Part shown: positions 37,311-52,398 of the stretch, piece by piece | Numbering within the stretch: position 1 is the first letter of the stretch | Layout of the letters: each line of letters starts with the position of its first letter | Assembly: GCA_023052935.1 (NCBI GenBank) | Contig: CM041292.1 | Location: 108,617,906 to 108,681,905 of the forward strand | DNA length: 64,000 nt | Direction: 5' to 3' | Origin: Piezodorus guildinii | Taxonomy: Eukaryota; Arthropoda; Insecta; Hemiptera; Pentatomidae | Notes under the pieces: model-generated | Told to the model about the DNA's origin: nothing | The model's database searches: none | Seen by the model: the letters and a program-made list of their open reading frames with translations, nothing else | Made by a program: the position numbers and the translations under genes

Positions 37311-40300
37311 AAGGTTTCTTCATACATGAACCATCCTCTCCCTGCAACAGTTTCATTCCGTTAATTTAAAATGTTGCGTTTTGGTCAGCCTTTTCAAATT
37401 TAACTACTTTATAGTTTTATCTGAATATTTCATTTAAACAAATCCAACAACAAAACACCCATAAAAATGCTAAACTTATTTTTCAAAAATTCTGTTGCTT
37501 ACAAATTTAGAAGACATTGAATGATGGTTTGAAATATGAATGATTAACATATTTTGATGGCAGGGGATGTTTGATCAGAGTTTTGATCCTTTTAGTTTCA
37601 GTTAAAAGGATTTCGAGAGGAGATTGTTATAAGACTGAAACTCTGTATGTCAAATGACTACTACCATTTAACGTTTGATTATAAAAACAAAACAAAAAAT
37701 TATGATGTACAAGAAAAGTCTTGTTAAAGATTAGATGTTTGTATGACAAATTAATGATTTAGACTAATAAATCTGCTATTCTAACCTGATTATATAGAAT
37801 ATGATAGTTGGTAAGTTTATTCTTGAACATATATAGATATTTGTATTACAGTGGTAGAAGTTATTTAAAAAAAAGAACTAAAGCGAAGAATTTTACATAG
37901 TACTTATATTAATTAAATAAACAAAAATAAATGTTTGGCTGATTTTAAATATTTCGGTATGACAAATCTTTATGCAAATTTTGTATTGATGAAGAAGTTG
38001 ATTAACCTATTTGTGAAATTAAATGTATTCTTTACTTCTTTATTGAAATTAAACATTTTGTTCATATGATATGAAGTGTTATGTGATTATACTAAAGGAC
38101 CTAGCAGATTTATAGTCTGATCGTTTAGGTTGCTTTATTATTCACCAACTTACATGTTATGGTTTAAGTCAGAGCTTGTAATGAGTTTTAATGTATATAG
38201 ACATAGATGTAGGACTCATTTCATCATCGGAATTTTGTTATCTTTATTAAGGAATGTCCCTTCGATCTTTTTACCTGATTCACCCTTTCCTTTTTACCCT
38301 ATTACAATTGAAAAATGAGGTTTTCACTGAAATATCCAACAATGCTTTGTCCCTTTGTACAGTTAAAATAACATCTCATTATTTAAGATATACTGCATTT
38401 TAATTACAATTATAATTCAGTTGGTGGAACCTTTAATTTTTAAATTATACAATTTTATGAAGTGAATGGGATTATTTTATAATTTTTATACTAATGCTCA
38501 GTAATTTATGGGCAATGTCTTTAATGAGCATTTTAAAAAAATAGTTATTAATCCAAATTTTGTAATAATATTAATGATGTTTCTTGAATTTCTTTAAAAA
38601 AATATATTTTAAGACTATTACAAATGCTAGTATACTGAAATTGAATATTCTTTTTTAATTGAGGTAAATCAATTAATGAGTGGATGAGACAGTGTGGAGT
38701 CATTTTATTTCCATGCAATCACCAGTTCATCATATATTGTTGAAGAATCATATTGGAAAATTAAAAATAACATTTTTTTTTATGTTGCAAATGGTTCTGC
38801 AATGACTATTTATTATGTTTTGTTAATTGTGATATAAAAAAGATTAATGTTTAAATCTTAATTGTTTCAGTAAGTGTTCTTGTGTATAATTTAAAAAAAA
38901 AATTAATTGGCCAGTTTATCTATGATCAATCTTTTTTTTCTTACTAATGGTTGGAAACATGTAAAATAGTATTTCTTGAATAATTTTATTTTATAGACAT
39001 GATTTTATATTATTTCTTTTGGTCTTATTTATATATTGTTATTGAATGATGAATGGTGGTGGTTTTCAAACATGAAAAAAAAGTAAATGCTTGGATATTG
39101 AGAGTATATCAATTCTAATTCAAATGTCATTTATTTAAAACTAGATTTTATTTTACCTGATATTAGTAATCTTATCTCCAAATCAAGATAGAATAGGATG
39201 TTTTATTAAAAACTGATTCTACAACTGGTAGAAACCAGAATATACTCAATCAGATCTCGCTTAGCTTGGATTTCTGTGTGCCTTATTTTTCCATACCTTT
39301 TGGTTGGACAACCATCTCATTATAACTTGTATATTGGTTTGTTCTGCTTCTTTCTTCCTTTTTATGGGCATAATCTAAAGATATTACAAATCTTTTTCTG
39401 CAGATAAAAATTTATTATTGGTATTTAGTTAAAGATTTAATTTGTATTTTTTCTCCAAACAAAAGATCCTAATTGACATTCATAATTTCTTCATGAATTG
39501 CTTGCTATTTGTTTAAAACTTTTTGTCGCTTAACGCAGCAAACCGAAGTTCATTTAAGTGATTAGTTGTAAATATTTTCAGTCAGATAAATAGCATGTAA
39601 TTAATTAATCTTGACAATCATGAGAGCAATAAAAGTACAAAACACCAGTCAATGTTTTCATTATATAATTCTTGGTATTTTTTTATTATTTTTTATACTA
39701 GTTTTTATTACTTTGTAAAGGTACAAGGCTAAATTTGCATAACTTCTTCTGTTAACATTTTAACTAACTATCTGCTCGCTATCATCATTCCCTGTCAATA
39801 TTTTTCTTTTATTATTTATTAACTATGTTGTTACTTTCAATGTAATAATTAGGAAAAAAATGAATTTCAATTTTTAAGATTGCATAAAATTATCAAACAA
39901 TTGATAATATTCAAAACTCATTTTGGAACAGACATATATTTTATGTCTTATTTCAGTATTATATTTAACGAATTGATCTATAATGGAATGAGTTATCCTC
40001 AAATTGATATTTTATTCTAAAACGCTAATTCAGTTTGTGAAAAACTTTTTTTTTTTTAAATAGGTTATAAATGTTCAGGTACAGAAATTAAATTACTTAT
40101 AAATGATTTTTAATTTTTTTTTTATTTGCTTACCTACTAGTTTTCTCATGATTGTGAAAAAATTTTCATCATTCAATAAATCTTTATTATTCATATGTTA
40201 AAGTATATTGAATTCTTTAAGTTATTTAGTAAAGATATAATTGTATAAAAAAAAATAAAAGAAATATGCATTCCCATGATATTCAATTAATAAACTTTCT

Positions 40301-41838
40301 GCATTTTAAATATTAAATTGACCCATATTTCAAGTTTTATTTATTATTTTATCAAAATGTTCCTTAAAATACTTAATTTAAAAAAATATATTTTTTAGTG
40401 ATAAAGTATAAATCATATTATTTATAAATGTTGATTGTTAGATTCTATGTAGTTTCTAACATAACTTATTGTTAGTTGTCTTTCTCTTAAATATTTAATT
40501 TTGTTTAATAAATATTTTTATTTTTTTAAATATCTGCTTGCTATTTATTTCCAAAATGATTTTTTGTGCTAACAGTTATTTATTTGACAAGACACAATGT
40601 TGTAATGTATATCTGAAAGCTTGGAAAGTTTTTCTATTACATTAAATTGGTTTAGGTGTATAACTAATGTAGTTTTATTCAATAATTATCTATTTATTGT
40701 GAAATTTAGAAGAGTTAGTGAGTAATAATAGTTTAGTTTATTAAAATAATATTACAGGTATTTGATTTATCTGATGTATACATACTTAAGTGTTATAATT
40801 ATAATAATATATAATTACCGCTAAAATTAAAAATGTAAAATACATTTATACTTTAAACTATTAAAATGTATTGACAAATTTCCAATATGATTCTGATTTT
40901 TTTTTTTTTTTTTTAACGCACATAATTACTGATGAAGAACATAGTTCTTTTAACCACTTCTAAGCTAGTTTAAAAAAAGCCTAGCTGGTAAATATTTGTA
41001 AATAGTCATTAAGTATGTTTATATCACCTTTTTCCACCTGACTTTTGTTTAAACTAAAATTTGTTATCTCTGAGAATTTTTGTTAAAATTGAATAAATTA
41101 TATTGTGTTTAGATTTTTATTAATTCTGATTATTCATAACACCTATATATCAAGCTGAAAATAATTAAATTATTTTGTAAGTAATAAATCATTAATGTAC
41201 TTTGATTATTAAGCAAAATAAGGCTTCTTCTAAAATATTAAAGTAATTATTTAGTTGTAATGGACCAATTTTTCTGGACATCTGCTATGAGATTTTTTGA
41301 ATTTAATTTAAGCAGGTTAATTCACTTCAAAAGTAAAGCAGCAGGCTCACAAATAAAATTCTTATTATAAATAGGCACACACAATAGTTTGAGCACTTTA
41401 TCGAAATTAAAAATTTTCACCCAGAAACCATGAGTTATATTCTGTAGTCATAGGCATCTCAGAAGAAATATTGATGCCATAATTATATCTTCAATTATAT
41501 TTTTTTCGTTGCATTGTTACATTTTTTTTTTCTGTTCTCTTTAACTGCTAGAAAGAGGGTTTGTGAATGAAGTGAAAAAAGCTCAATATCTGGTTTTCCA
41601 CTCTTCTTCAGTTTCAGTTTAAGCTAAAAACGCATTTTGGATTATAATCTCTCGCTCTTCTTCAAAATTTGAGTCTAGCCTACAAGTACACTTGCCTCTG
41701 ATAAATGTTATATACAGTATACAGTACCAAGTCAAATATAAAAATAAATATTTTATTTTACTTTGGTTTGAAAAACTTATTCTAAATATACTGCATGCAA
41801 CCTTATTTAATGATTTTTCCTTTTGTTACACTTTTTTC
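37311..41838. other. intergenic region downstream of GID4
   Basis: About 4.5 kb of AT-rich sequence after the GID4 stop. The proximal part must hold the 3' UTR. No gene, RNA or repeat family was recognised. Confidence 0.6.
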
Positions 41839-43125
41839 TCTCTCTTCTCCCAGTATGCTATAAAATATTCTCGTCAATACTAACTAGCCGAATCACGGAA
41901 TACATTGAGGAAATTATCGGAGACTACCAATGTGGTTTTAGGCGGAATCGCTCGACTATTGATCAAATATTTTCCTTACGTCAAATATTAGAGAAGAAGC
42001 TGGAATACAACGGTGTAGTCCATCAACTTAATATAGATTTTAAAAAGGCTTATGATTCCATAGACCGTCAGAAGCTATATAACATCATGATTGAACAGGG
42101 GATACCTAAAAAGTTAGTAAACCTAGTAGAGATGTGTTTGTCGGAAACATTTCATAAACTTTGAATCGGTCATAATTACTCCGAGAGATTTGAGGTGCGA
42201 TTGGGTTTGAAACAGGGTGACTCCCTTTCACCTGTTTTGTATAATATAGCCTTAGAATATGTTATAGAAAAGGTGATGTGTACCGAGAAAGGCTTAAATA
42301 TGGGTGACAAGATTCGGTTTTGGGGTATGCCGATGATTTGGTACTACTAGGTGAAGACACGGAAACTATACAACTAAATACAAGTGTGTTAATAAAAACC
42401 GATAAACAAATAGGTCTCGAATTAAATACCGATAAGACGAAATATATGATTAGTTGCAGAAATGGTGGCGATCTTAATGATATTAATATTTCAGGTCATA
42501 CTTTTGAAAACGTAGAGAAATTCAAGTATTTAGGTTCAATGATAACAAGAAAAAATGAAATACAGGAAGAAATAAAGTCCCGTTTAAAGGTGGGAAATGC
42601 GTGTTATTATTCAGTTGCTAAATTACTTAGCTCACGGCTTCTGTCTAAAAACTTAAAGGTTAGAATTTATAAAACTATTATTCTTCCAACGGTTCTTTAC
42701 GGATGCGAAACGTGGCCGCTTACTTTGAAGGATGAACAACGGCATAAGGTTTTCGAGAATAAGGTACTGCGTAAAATATTTGGTCCAAAGAGAGATGAGA
42801 CCACTGGGGAGTTTAGAAGGTTGCACAACGCGGCATTGCGGAGTTTGTACCCTGTGAATATAATTGAGTTGATAGCATCGCGGAGACTCAAATGGGCGCG
42901 TAAAGTTGTTGGGCTTAGTGAGGAACGGATTCCGAGAAAGTTGGTATTCGCTGAACCGACTGGTAGGCGTCCGAAAGGTAGGCCGAAGCGTCGATGGGAG
43001 GATTGCATTAAGGCTGATCTCGGGGGCTTGGGCTTGACTGGTGAACATTGGACGAGTCTGTGCAGGCGTAGTTTGGTGGTATCGGCATCGAACCTTCAGG
43101 TTCGGTAAGCCTATTATTATTATTA
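41839..43125 (+). mobile_element. RTE-type LINE, 5'-truncated, with 13 bp TSD
   Basis: Reverse transcriptase of an RTE-type LINE, truncated to its second half. Visible: CGFRRNRSTIDQIF, a NIDFKKAYDSI palm block near 42032, LKQGDSLSPVLYNIALEYV near 42210, GYADDLVLLGEDTET near 42322, and the C-terminal CETWPLT, ASRRLKWARKVVG, RPKGRPKRRWEDC and EHWTSLCRRSL blocks to the stop near 43106. An in-frame stop at 42162-42164 and a frameshift near 42314 inactivate it. The 3' end is an (ATT)n tail. Perfect direct repeats TTACACTTTTTTC at 41826-41838 and 43126-43138 mark the insertion. Intergenic between GID4 and ELAC2. Confidence 0.93.
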
Positions 43126-43521
43126 TTACACTTTTTTCAATCAGTCTGTTGATAAAAAAAAAACAGAGAAGATCTCTTCCTTACCTTCTGCATGGATTAT
43201 AAAAATAAGAACAATTTAAGCAATAGCTTAAATATTATAATAACAGTTGAAAATAAATTAATCTAATAAATACGTAATATAAGAGATAGGAAAATAAAAA
43301 CATAAGGAGATAATATACAATATATACAAGTATATATTTATAATTAAATATAAATACATTTTTATAATATACACATCAATACATTAACGATACACATGAA
43401 ATGTATTATTTGTAAAGGACAAGTGAATAAGCAAGCAATAATTGTATCCATGAACAATTGTATTTAAAAAATAAATAAATAGTCATTAAATAAAATTAAG
43501 TTTACAAAACAAAATAAAATA

Positions 43522-46500
43522 CTACCTCTTTGCTTTAGCTCTTTCTTCTTTTAATTTTCTTTTAATAGCCTTTTCTTCAAGTTCTTCAATTTCTTCATGA
43601 AAAACAAGCTTTAATGAAGGATAAAGTAGCTTCAACTTTGGCAGATCACAAAATCGAACCTAAATAAAAGTAAATAATTTTAAAAAATCTTTGAAAATAT
43701 AAGAAATTAATATGATGTAGAAGCTGGTTAGGCGTGTGATCATCAAGAAAAAATGCAGTAATAATTAAAACTTATTGTACTTATAAATATATAAAACACT
43801 CATTTGAAATTAGAAATTTTCATCATTCCTACTAAAATTTTAATCCCAGTTTTTGGTTTAAATAAATACTTTTTGTCATCCCCTATATTTTTTCATTGGA
43901 CCCAGTGCCATACAAATTTAAATAAATTACATACATAACAGACAAATTAATAGTAAATAATTGACTTTTGAGCCTCGTCATGCTATTAAAATTAACTTTA
44001 TATGATTTGAAAAGGGGAAAGAACCAGTTTCATCATTTTCTTTGAAATTAACATGATAATACAATGAATTCTCTCAGGACAGAAGAATGTAGACTAAAGG
44101 CAGCGCTACATGGTGAGAAATAGGGTATAGGTAGGTGAGGTGAAAGCAAGTCTTGTATGTGTTCACGAAAGTAGCAGGAGAGACTTATTTAAAAAAAATA
44201 AATTTGGATATAATGACATCAAATATTACAATTAGAAAAATCCTATATCAATAAATACTATTCTTTAAAAATATAAAAAAACTGAAAGGTAAAGCTATAT
44301 CAAAACTAACAAGTTTAATATACACATCATTAAAAAACATGTTTTTTAATGTAGAAACTAGATTTTAAGAAATTAAACATTTATAATAAAAAGTAAAAAC
44401 AATTAATGATGAAGTAATATAGAATATTTGGTAATTGAATATTTCTTATAATATGTTGAAAGTATGCGATATTCACTTTCACCTATGAATCACGAATTTC
44501 GCCTTGCCTACACATATCCTAAATTTCACCGTGTAGCACTGCCTTAAAACTTGTTTTAAATTTAACTGTTTAGATAAACCTTCACCTTCATTAATAAAAT
44601 TTCTTGTATATCATATTTTTTTAAACCAAATTCTAAAATCCTGGAAGAAAGCATGTTTTCTTTTCAATGATCCATTGAAAAAGAAAAGTGACATGCTTTT
44701 CTTTTCTCTTTCTATTCAATTATTCCAAAAATATTAGTAAACCCAAAGATAATAATCAAACAACTTAAAATATAAATCTCCTTTTTTCTGTACTAAATGA
44801 CCAATGTGCTAATAATTAACTCATTGCAATGTAAGTTTGATTAAAGATTTTTTTGATAGAGCACAAAAAGAACCCGCACAGACTTGTAGAAATACTTCAA
44901 AGAAATCTAAAATGATGGCTCTGAGGGGTTACATATGGTTGACTACCAGATATATCTGATAATATATTTGTTTTTTTATTTGATTACTATTATTTTTTGC
45001 AAAGGAATGTAAAGCCGATTATAATTTTTTAATTTGATCGTTTATCATTATCATCATCTGGTGCAAAAAAATGTCACTGAGTTTGGGCTACCTTCAGTTG
45101 GCTCTATCTTTAGCAACATTTCTACAAACCCCAAAACTGAGTAAAGGCCTTCCCACTCTTCTTGTGCCATTTTTTGATGATCTTGGGAATTGACGTCTAC
45201 TCCATTCTTACTACATGTTCTGTCCTTCTGAGCCTCAATAATTTGGCAACATATGGCCTATTGAAGAGGTTGTACCTGTTTACTGCTTTTTCTCTATGCT
45301 TCATCATCTTTTATAGGTCCATAAACCTTTCACAGGATCATCCTCTTAAACATTAAAAGCCTTGTCTCATTAATTTTCTTAATAGCCCAACACTGGTCAA
45401 ACTAATGTTTTATGTAGCATTATTTTAGTTTTCTTTGTGCTGTTTAACTGCTTCCTTATATATTAGCACCAACTGAGCATTAGTTTTCCTTAGTAATTCC
45501 TACAAAATATTTAATTTTATGATGATCAGCAGATGAAGCTGTCAATGCGTTTAATCCTGAATTGTCCGATTTGCGTCCATATCAGTAAGTCCATCCTTCA
45601 CTTTGTCTTCCACTCTTCATCAACTTCTAGCTGGTTGGGATCCTTAAGTATGGCTGGATTAAACAGTTTTCAACCGTAGTTACAACAATCCCCATCTTAT
45701 CACAAATCCTGGCAATGCTCAAGTGGTGATTTGTACAAAGTTTGCTCCCATATATGACTTAAGACTTACTTGATCGGTCTTGTGCATGGAACTTAGGAAG
45801 TAGTTTGTTTGAAGTATATAAAAGCTCCAATTCATGTTAAAAAATATAAATAATTCAAAAAGATAAAAGTTTAATCTAACATAAAAGAAAATTAAACTAA
45901 TTAGACATATTATAAACTTTATTCATACCTTCATATTATCAAAAGCAACACCAACATTGTTGCCTAAGTCATCTCCTACTATTCTAGGCAATTTTGCATA
46001 ACGCTGGCTGAAATGAGTCAGAATGATATGCTTTGCTTTCATTTTCTTTCCAATTTCTATTGCTTCTGATGTTGTACAATGCATTTTCGCTCTTGCCTCA
46101 TGTATAAGATCATCTTCCATGGTAGCTTCATGGATTAACACATCACTCTCCATACCTTAAAATATCAGAATACAATATTAGGAATCATTGGTCATTTTGA
46201 AAGTCATATTAGAAAAGTATATTTACTATTTATCTTAAAAATCAGATTAATTGTACAATGCTAATATAGCCTTTTCCATTCCAAGGTGTTTTGAGACTGA
46301 TTAACTTAAATGGTACTTATTGTTTGAAAAAAAACTTTTTTCATTGACAATAAAGTACTTCAATTAATTTAAGGATATTTTGTGAGAAGTTTTTATCAAT
46401 ATTCTCCCAATTCTATTCAAAATAATCTGGTGTAGGCAACACACAACTTTCACTTACCTCGGTTGTTAATATCAATTTAAGAACTATTAAATATACTTAA

Positions 46501-49500
46501 GAGTTAAAAAATGTTTAAAGAATTATATTCAGTTTCATAGGAAACATATGGTTTAGATTAAATAATATAACAATATAAAATTATGTACAATTTTTGCTTA
46601 CGTATAATCAATAACAAACTTTTAGTCATTTCCTTCTTGTCCGCTTTACCATCCTCTGGGATTATCAAACCACTCATATCCTCATGCTTCTTCTCTATCA
46701 TCATTTAAGTCTCAGCTGCTCCAATACATAATGTCTTCCGAAATTGATGCTCAACAATTCTGATTTTTTAAATAAAATATCAGAATTTGAATAAAATAAA
46801 TTTTATTATTTTTTGTTCAAATTTTACTTAATTAATCTATTTATTTTTTATTTTGTTCAACAAATATATCTACTAGAAGTTATTTATTTGTTTTACCTTT
46901 TTGTTGTATACTTTTTTTTTCTTCTGACACTGTCGCAAATAAGAATAAATTGTTCCTTTAAAATGATGGAAGAGAAGAAGCATGGGGATATGAATAGATA
47001 GAGAATTCCAGAGGATGGTAAAGGGGACATGAAAGTAATGACTAAAAGTGTTATTTCTTTGAGTAGGAATGTGAAGGTCAGAAGATCACGATCTTTTTTC
47101 AAGAGAGTGGACATACAATTTAGATTGTAGAATAATGTGTATGCAGGGAGGGAAGAATGAGCCACTTTATAAGTGGCTTATAAAGTGGCTCACATAAGAT
47201 CTACTCGGAGTACTGAGGACAAATCTAAAAATTATATGTATAAATTGCTTTTAACTGTCCACGAGCACAGTTAAACTATACCACATACTACACAGCAATA
47301 TTCAAAGTTTTATTCACCATAATTTGGTCAAGAGCTAAATAATTTTAACCACTAAATCACTATTTTCTTTATAAATTACTTATGGTGAAGTATGAGTGGT
47401 CATCAAAGGTGTGAATATTGACATCATTAAAATGCTTAATATTTGATATGCATATTGCGAGATAACACACACCAACGCATAAAAACATTCATTAATAAAT
47501 GGGTAAATATAATTAATTATACCAGATATGTATTGGGTTCTCCGGAAAGTTCGTAGAGAAATTTGGACAAAAATTAAAATTGATGAACAGCTTAAAATTT
47601 ATTTATTTAATCTACAAAATATCACCGTTAGCGATTACCCTTTCCCAACAGCTTGGAAGGTCCATTATCCCTTATTCCAAAAATCACTGTCCTTACCCCT
47701 GAAGATCAATAAAAGGTCCATTTTGACGTCATCTTCTGAAGAGTAGGATTTCCCTTGTAGCACTCCTTTCCGATTTGCCAACTCTGGCCGTTTCTCTTCA
47801 ATTGCAGCCTACAATCGATCTAACTGGGTGCAGTAAAAGTCCGTATTTATAGTTTAGTTTTGTGAAGGAGCTCAATATGTAAAGGTCCCTTCCAATCCAA
47901 CCAAATGCTGAGCATCATCTTTCTTGGATGCAAGCCGGCCTTTGGTGTTGCGAGCGGCATCGTTCCAGGTAACCCCCAAGATTTTTTTCGGCTGGTGTTG
48001 ATGTAGAGAATCCATTATTCGTCACCAGTAACAACTAGTTTCAAAAATGGATCCTCCACATTTTTTTTTTCAGCAACAAATCACAACACGAAATTCTTTC
48101 ATTAAGGTTCCTTTCACTGAGCTCATGGGGGACCTAAACACCGCGACGACAGATGTACCTGGCCTTCTTTGGATGATCAAAAACGGCCGATTTGCAGGCT
48201 CTTAACTCCACAGCTATCTCACGGACAGTAATTCATGGATTGTTTGCGATGACCGTCATAATATGAGTCTAACTCTGGCCAGCCCGGGGTTGGTCTTCCG
48301 AATTGAAATCTCCTGATCTAAACCGCGAAAGCCACTAAAGAACCGTGCTGTCAGGAATTGAATTACTGCCATACACGGCACAAATTTTCCTTGCAGTTTG
48401 GGCTGCATTTTTACCTTTTTTAAAAAGCAACAGCATAATAGGCCGAAAATGAACTGAATCGTCACTCATGTTGGTTTGCAATAAACTAGACTACTGAGCC
48501 TTAATAAAGATGAATTCAGTGTGTAAACATAGTTAATTTCATGAGGATTAAAGGCATATAAATAAACGTTAGCTTTGTGATTCATTTTTACTAGAAAAAA
48601 TAAAAGGTAAATTTTACTTTAAAAATCTCTACAAACATTTCGGACAACCCAATATGTTGCATATATTTTAATGACATTAGAAACAAACACTTACCTAGTT
48701 CGACAAGACTATCACAAGGCATTGTATCACCTGAATAAGTAAGTTTCCAACCATCTCTTGATGTTAGACAAACACCAAAAGCATTGGGACAATGCCGAAC
48801 ATATGTTGTCTGAATAGTTTCCATATTTAACTCACTTTTTAAGCTATCCCTATAATCCATTCTTAATTTGTAATGCGTATAGAACTAAAAAGGAAAATAA
48901 AAAACATGTATAGATAAAATGTAAGTAACAATAATTCAGAAAAAATATATCCATATATACACCTAAATCGTCTATAAAATAATAATGTATAATACTGTTC
49001 ACTAAATTTTTGTTTTTAAAACAGAAGGACAGACAAGGCTATTGATATATAATCATTATTCTGTTCACTGAAAGTGTAAGGTAAAGATACCTTAAACTTT
49101 TTTTCATTGATGAATAAGGTTCATATAAATTTTAATGTGACAGAACCAGATTTAGCTTTAATTGCTGTAGTTACTTAGTGGTCAAGCTCAGAACTTTAAT
49201 ATTTACAATATTCAATATTTACAATAGTGTGCAGGATTGTAATGGACTAATAAATCCAACAGACATAGGATTGTGTAATTAGATGACATGATTGCTATTA
49301 GGGGTCACTTGTAGCATAGTGGCTAGCATAACAGCCTTCTAGGCCTAAGATCATGAGTTCAAACCTGCAGGATGCGTTAAAAGGTGGTCCTGAGCCTGTG
49401 CAATGTCAGGTACTCGTTAAAGATCCCTATCCTAATCAAACCTGGATAGGCAAAATCTGGGACTCCCACTGTAGCATCGTCTGATTGGCCACAGCAGCAT

Positions 49501-52314
49501 AAAGTGACATTAAATAAATAAACAATAAACAATGATTGCTATTATGATAGAAATTATATATCATCCTCTTTGAAAGTTGGTTTTGTCGGAAGATAGCCAA
49601 ACCATAACAACATTAACACTTTCAATTATAACACTTCAATTAAATTTCACATTTGGGTAAATGGTTGACGAGTGAGATGAATAAATGTATCGATTTTAGA
49701 GCAAATGGCTCAACCGATTTTTATGTATTATGGCTCAAATTACTGAGTTGGTTTCTTGGAGTATTCTGAAACAATACTAATGAATTTAAACTAATAAGTA
49801 AAAATGTTATTAATCTGTTGATTTGAGCTTATTTACACATTTTTCAAGTGAAGGCTCAGCTGATTTTTATGTTTGCTAGCTCAAATTAATCAATGAATTC
49901 ACAAGAGTGTTTTAAAAACTATTCGAACTAATAATGTTAAAAAAAATATTTCATTATGTATTAAGTTTGTGGAATTTAAGCGGTGTTCCATATCATGTTA
50001 CAGGTAAGTTCAAGATTGCATGTTATAAATTGTAAGTTACTTGAAAAAACTAATGATCGTTTTCAAAATTTTAAATGAAAAATAATTTTTTTTGGAATAA
50101 TTCTGAGGTAACTCAATCTGATTCTCCCAAGGAACTGAATGTACTTATCTACTTAAATACTATGTTGAGATGTTAATTAAGTCTATTTTATTCTTGTTTG
50201 TTATACAATAAAGGAGATTAGAAAAAAAAAATTAAGTCTACAAATATGGAAAATTGCTATGGTAGTCAGGTATCTTCTACCAAAAATCATACACCTATAT
50301 ATAAATTCGATTCACATATCCGAGCATGTTAATATAGAGATCGTGATATATAATTCATTAAAAAATAAATAGATGAAAGAGGAATTAAGTACTGACTGCT
50401 TTCCTATAATACTTCTGATAATAACCATGTATGAGTAATAAAAAATATTTTTATATCTATAATAATTAAAAATGGGAATGAGGAATTTTGTAGTTCACAT
50501 CCTTAAATTAAAATAATAATAAATTTAAAACCATTTACTAACCATATCAGTATTAGGAATTAAAATGAAAGATTGAAGAATATTTTCAAAATATTCATCA
50601 TACAATTTAAGCCAAGTCATGATTTGACTCGGTGCAAACAGAAAAAGTGGTGGAGCATCTTGAGGTCTATTTTGCAGGATTCCTATCAAACCTAGAACAA
50701 AAATAAAAGTTAAAATTTTAAGTTTACAAGAAAGGAAAAAAAATCCTTGAATATGTTTACAAATATTCCAATAAAGCTTACATCTAACATAGTAGTAAAC
50801 ATTACTTATGGATTCTTATAACTTAAAGCCGAGATTTTTAAACAAAAATCTTGTAATTAATTGTAAAACAAATTCACTTTGAACTGGCCAAGAATCTTAG
50901 GATAAAAAAAAATGTCAAACATCTTTTGAAAGTTTCAAGGATTCTTACCCAATCATTAAACTTGCTGCAATGATTATGGTAAATGAGTGTAAGACAGCCA
51001 TCATATCATGCAAACTAACTGAAATTTAAGAATATAGACCAAAGGAACAATTTTCTGTAGAATTTTGCTGAGAAGCAACCAGGAAATATAGATTTATGTA
51101 GAGAGCTGAAGTGTTCAAATTGGGCCTGTCAAGTAATTACATGATTCTGAAGAAAGCTCCTTACTGGAAGGTCGGGACTATGATAACAGCCAACAAAGGT
51201 GTGATCGATGATATGATAAATGTTGATATTCAGAACTGGATAGTTGGTTGCAGTTTTGTTTTTTCTTTATTATTCCATGGAACTTAAAGTCACGCTGATT
51301 TATTCAAGCTCTTATTGTTATTTTCTATATAGACATTAAGCATTAAGCCAACTAGCTTATTTTTGTAAGAATTTAAACATGAAAGACGAGGTGCTGGACC
51401 TGTACTGTTATTCATGATTTAGTAGGGAGATTAAGGTTTACTTCAATTTTAAGATAGGCCCACAAATCAATCTCAACCTTCCTCAACAAGTGGGAATAGT
51501 AGGACATTGAACCCAAACAAAAATTAAAAAAAAAAATATAGATCTAATTAACCTCCTCCCCTCTCTTCTACTCAGTGCAAAAGCTTAATAGAACTTCCCT
51601 TAAGAACCAGTTCATCAGTAGATTTGGAGCTATTAGCTTTGTGAGCTAAAACTTTTAAATAATTCCAGTTAATAGATATATGATAACACATTGATTTAAT
51701 TTAAGACATTTTGAAATAACCTATGTGATGATCTGCATGGAGATGAGAGATATACACTGCTCGTAAACTGGCAAAAACTTTGGAAGCTCCTTCAGGCCCA
51801 AAATAGCGCACAACCTGCCCAGCAGTGCCTTCACCACAGTCCAACATAATTCTGCAGTCATCACTGAAAATATTGTATCACAGATTTTAATAAAATAATT
51901 AATTTATAAAGATGAAATATACAGATTTCTTATTTTTTGATCAATTGATCTTTGATATTGTATTAAGCACTTAGTCAAAACAAATTTTAATCACCTCATA
52001 CTCAGAAGAATAGCTGATGTATTCCTTGTTTTGTTTGGGATGCAGGAGCCTGTACCCAAAAATACTATGTTTGGATATTCCTGATTTGAAGGTGGAAATA
52101 GTGCAAGTTCCTTTTGAAGTTTTGATACTTCATTTGAAAACCCCTCTACTCCTCTAGCCTCAGCCTCAAAGCATTCTGGATCTATTTGAAGAGACTCAGA
52201 GCTAAAAAAAACACAAATAATTTTATAATAAAACACATGATAACCTGAAAATTTATAGTATAAAAGCTTCATTTATATATATATTTATATATATATAAAT
52301 GATATATATATATT

Positions 52315-52398
<84 letters not shown>

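Noticed and set aside
42653..43048. Minus-strand ORFs of 103 and 131 codons
   Set aside because: Antisense shadows of the RTE reverse transcriptase; the same shadows appear over the second copy at 63112-63605.
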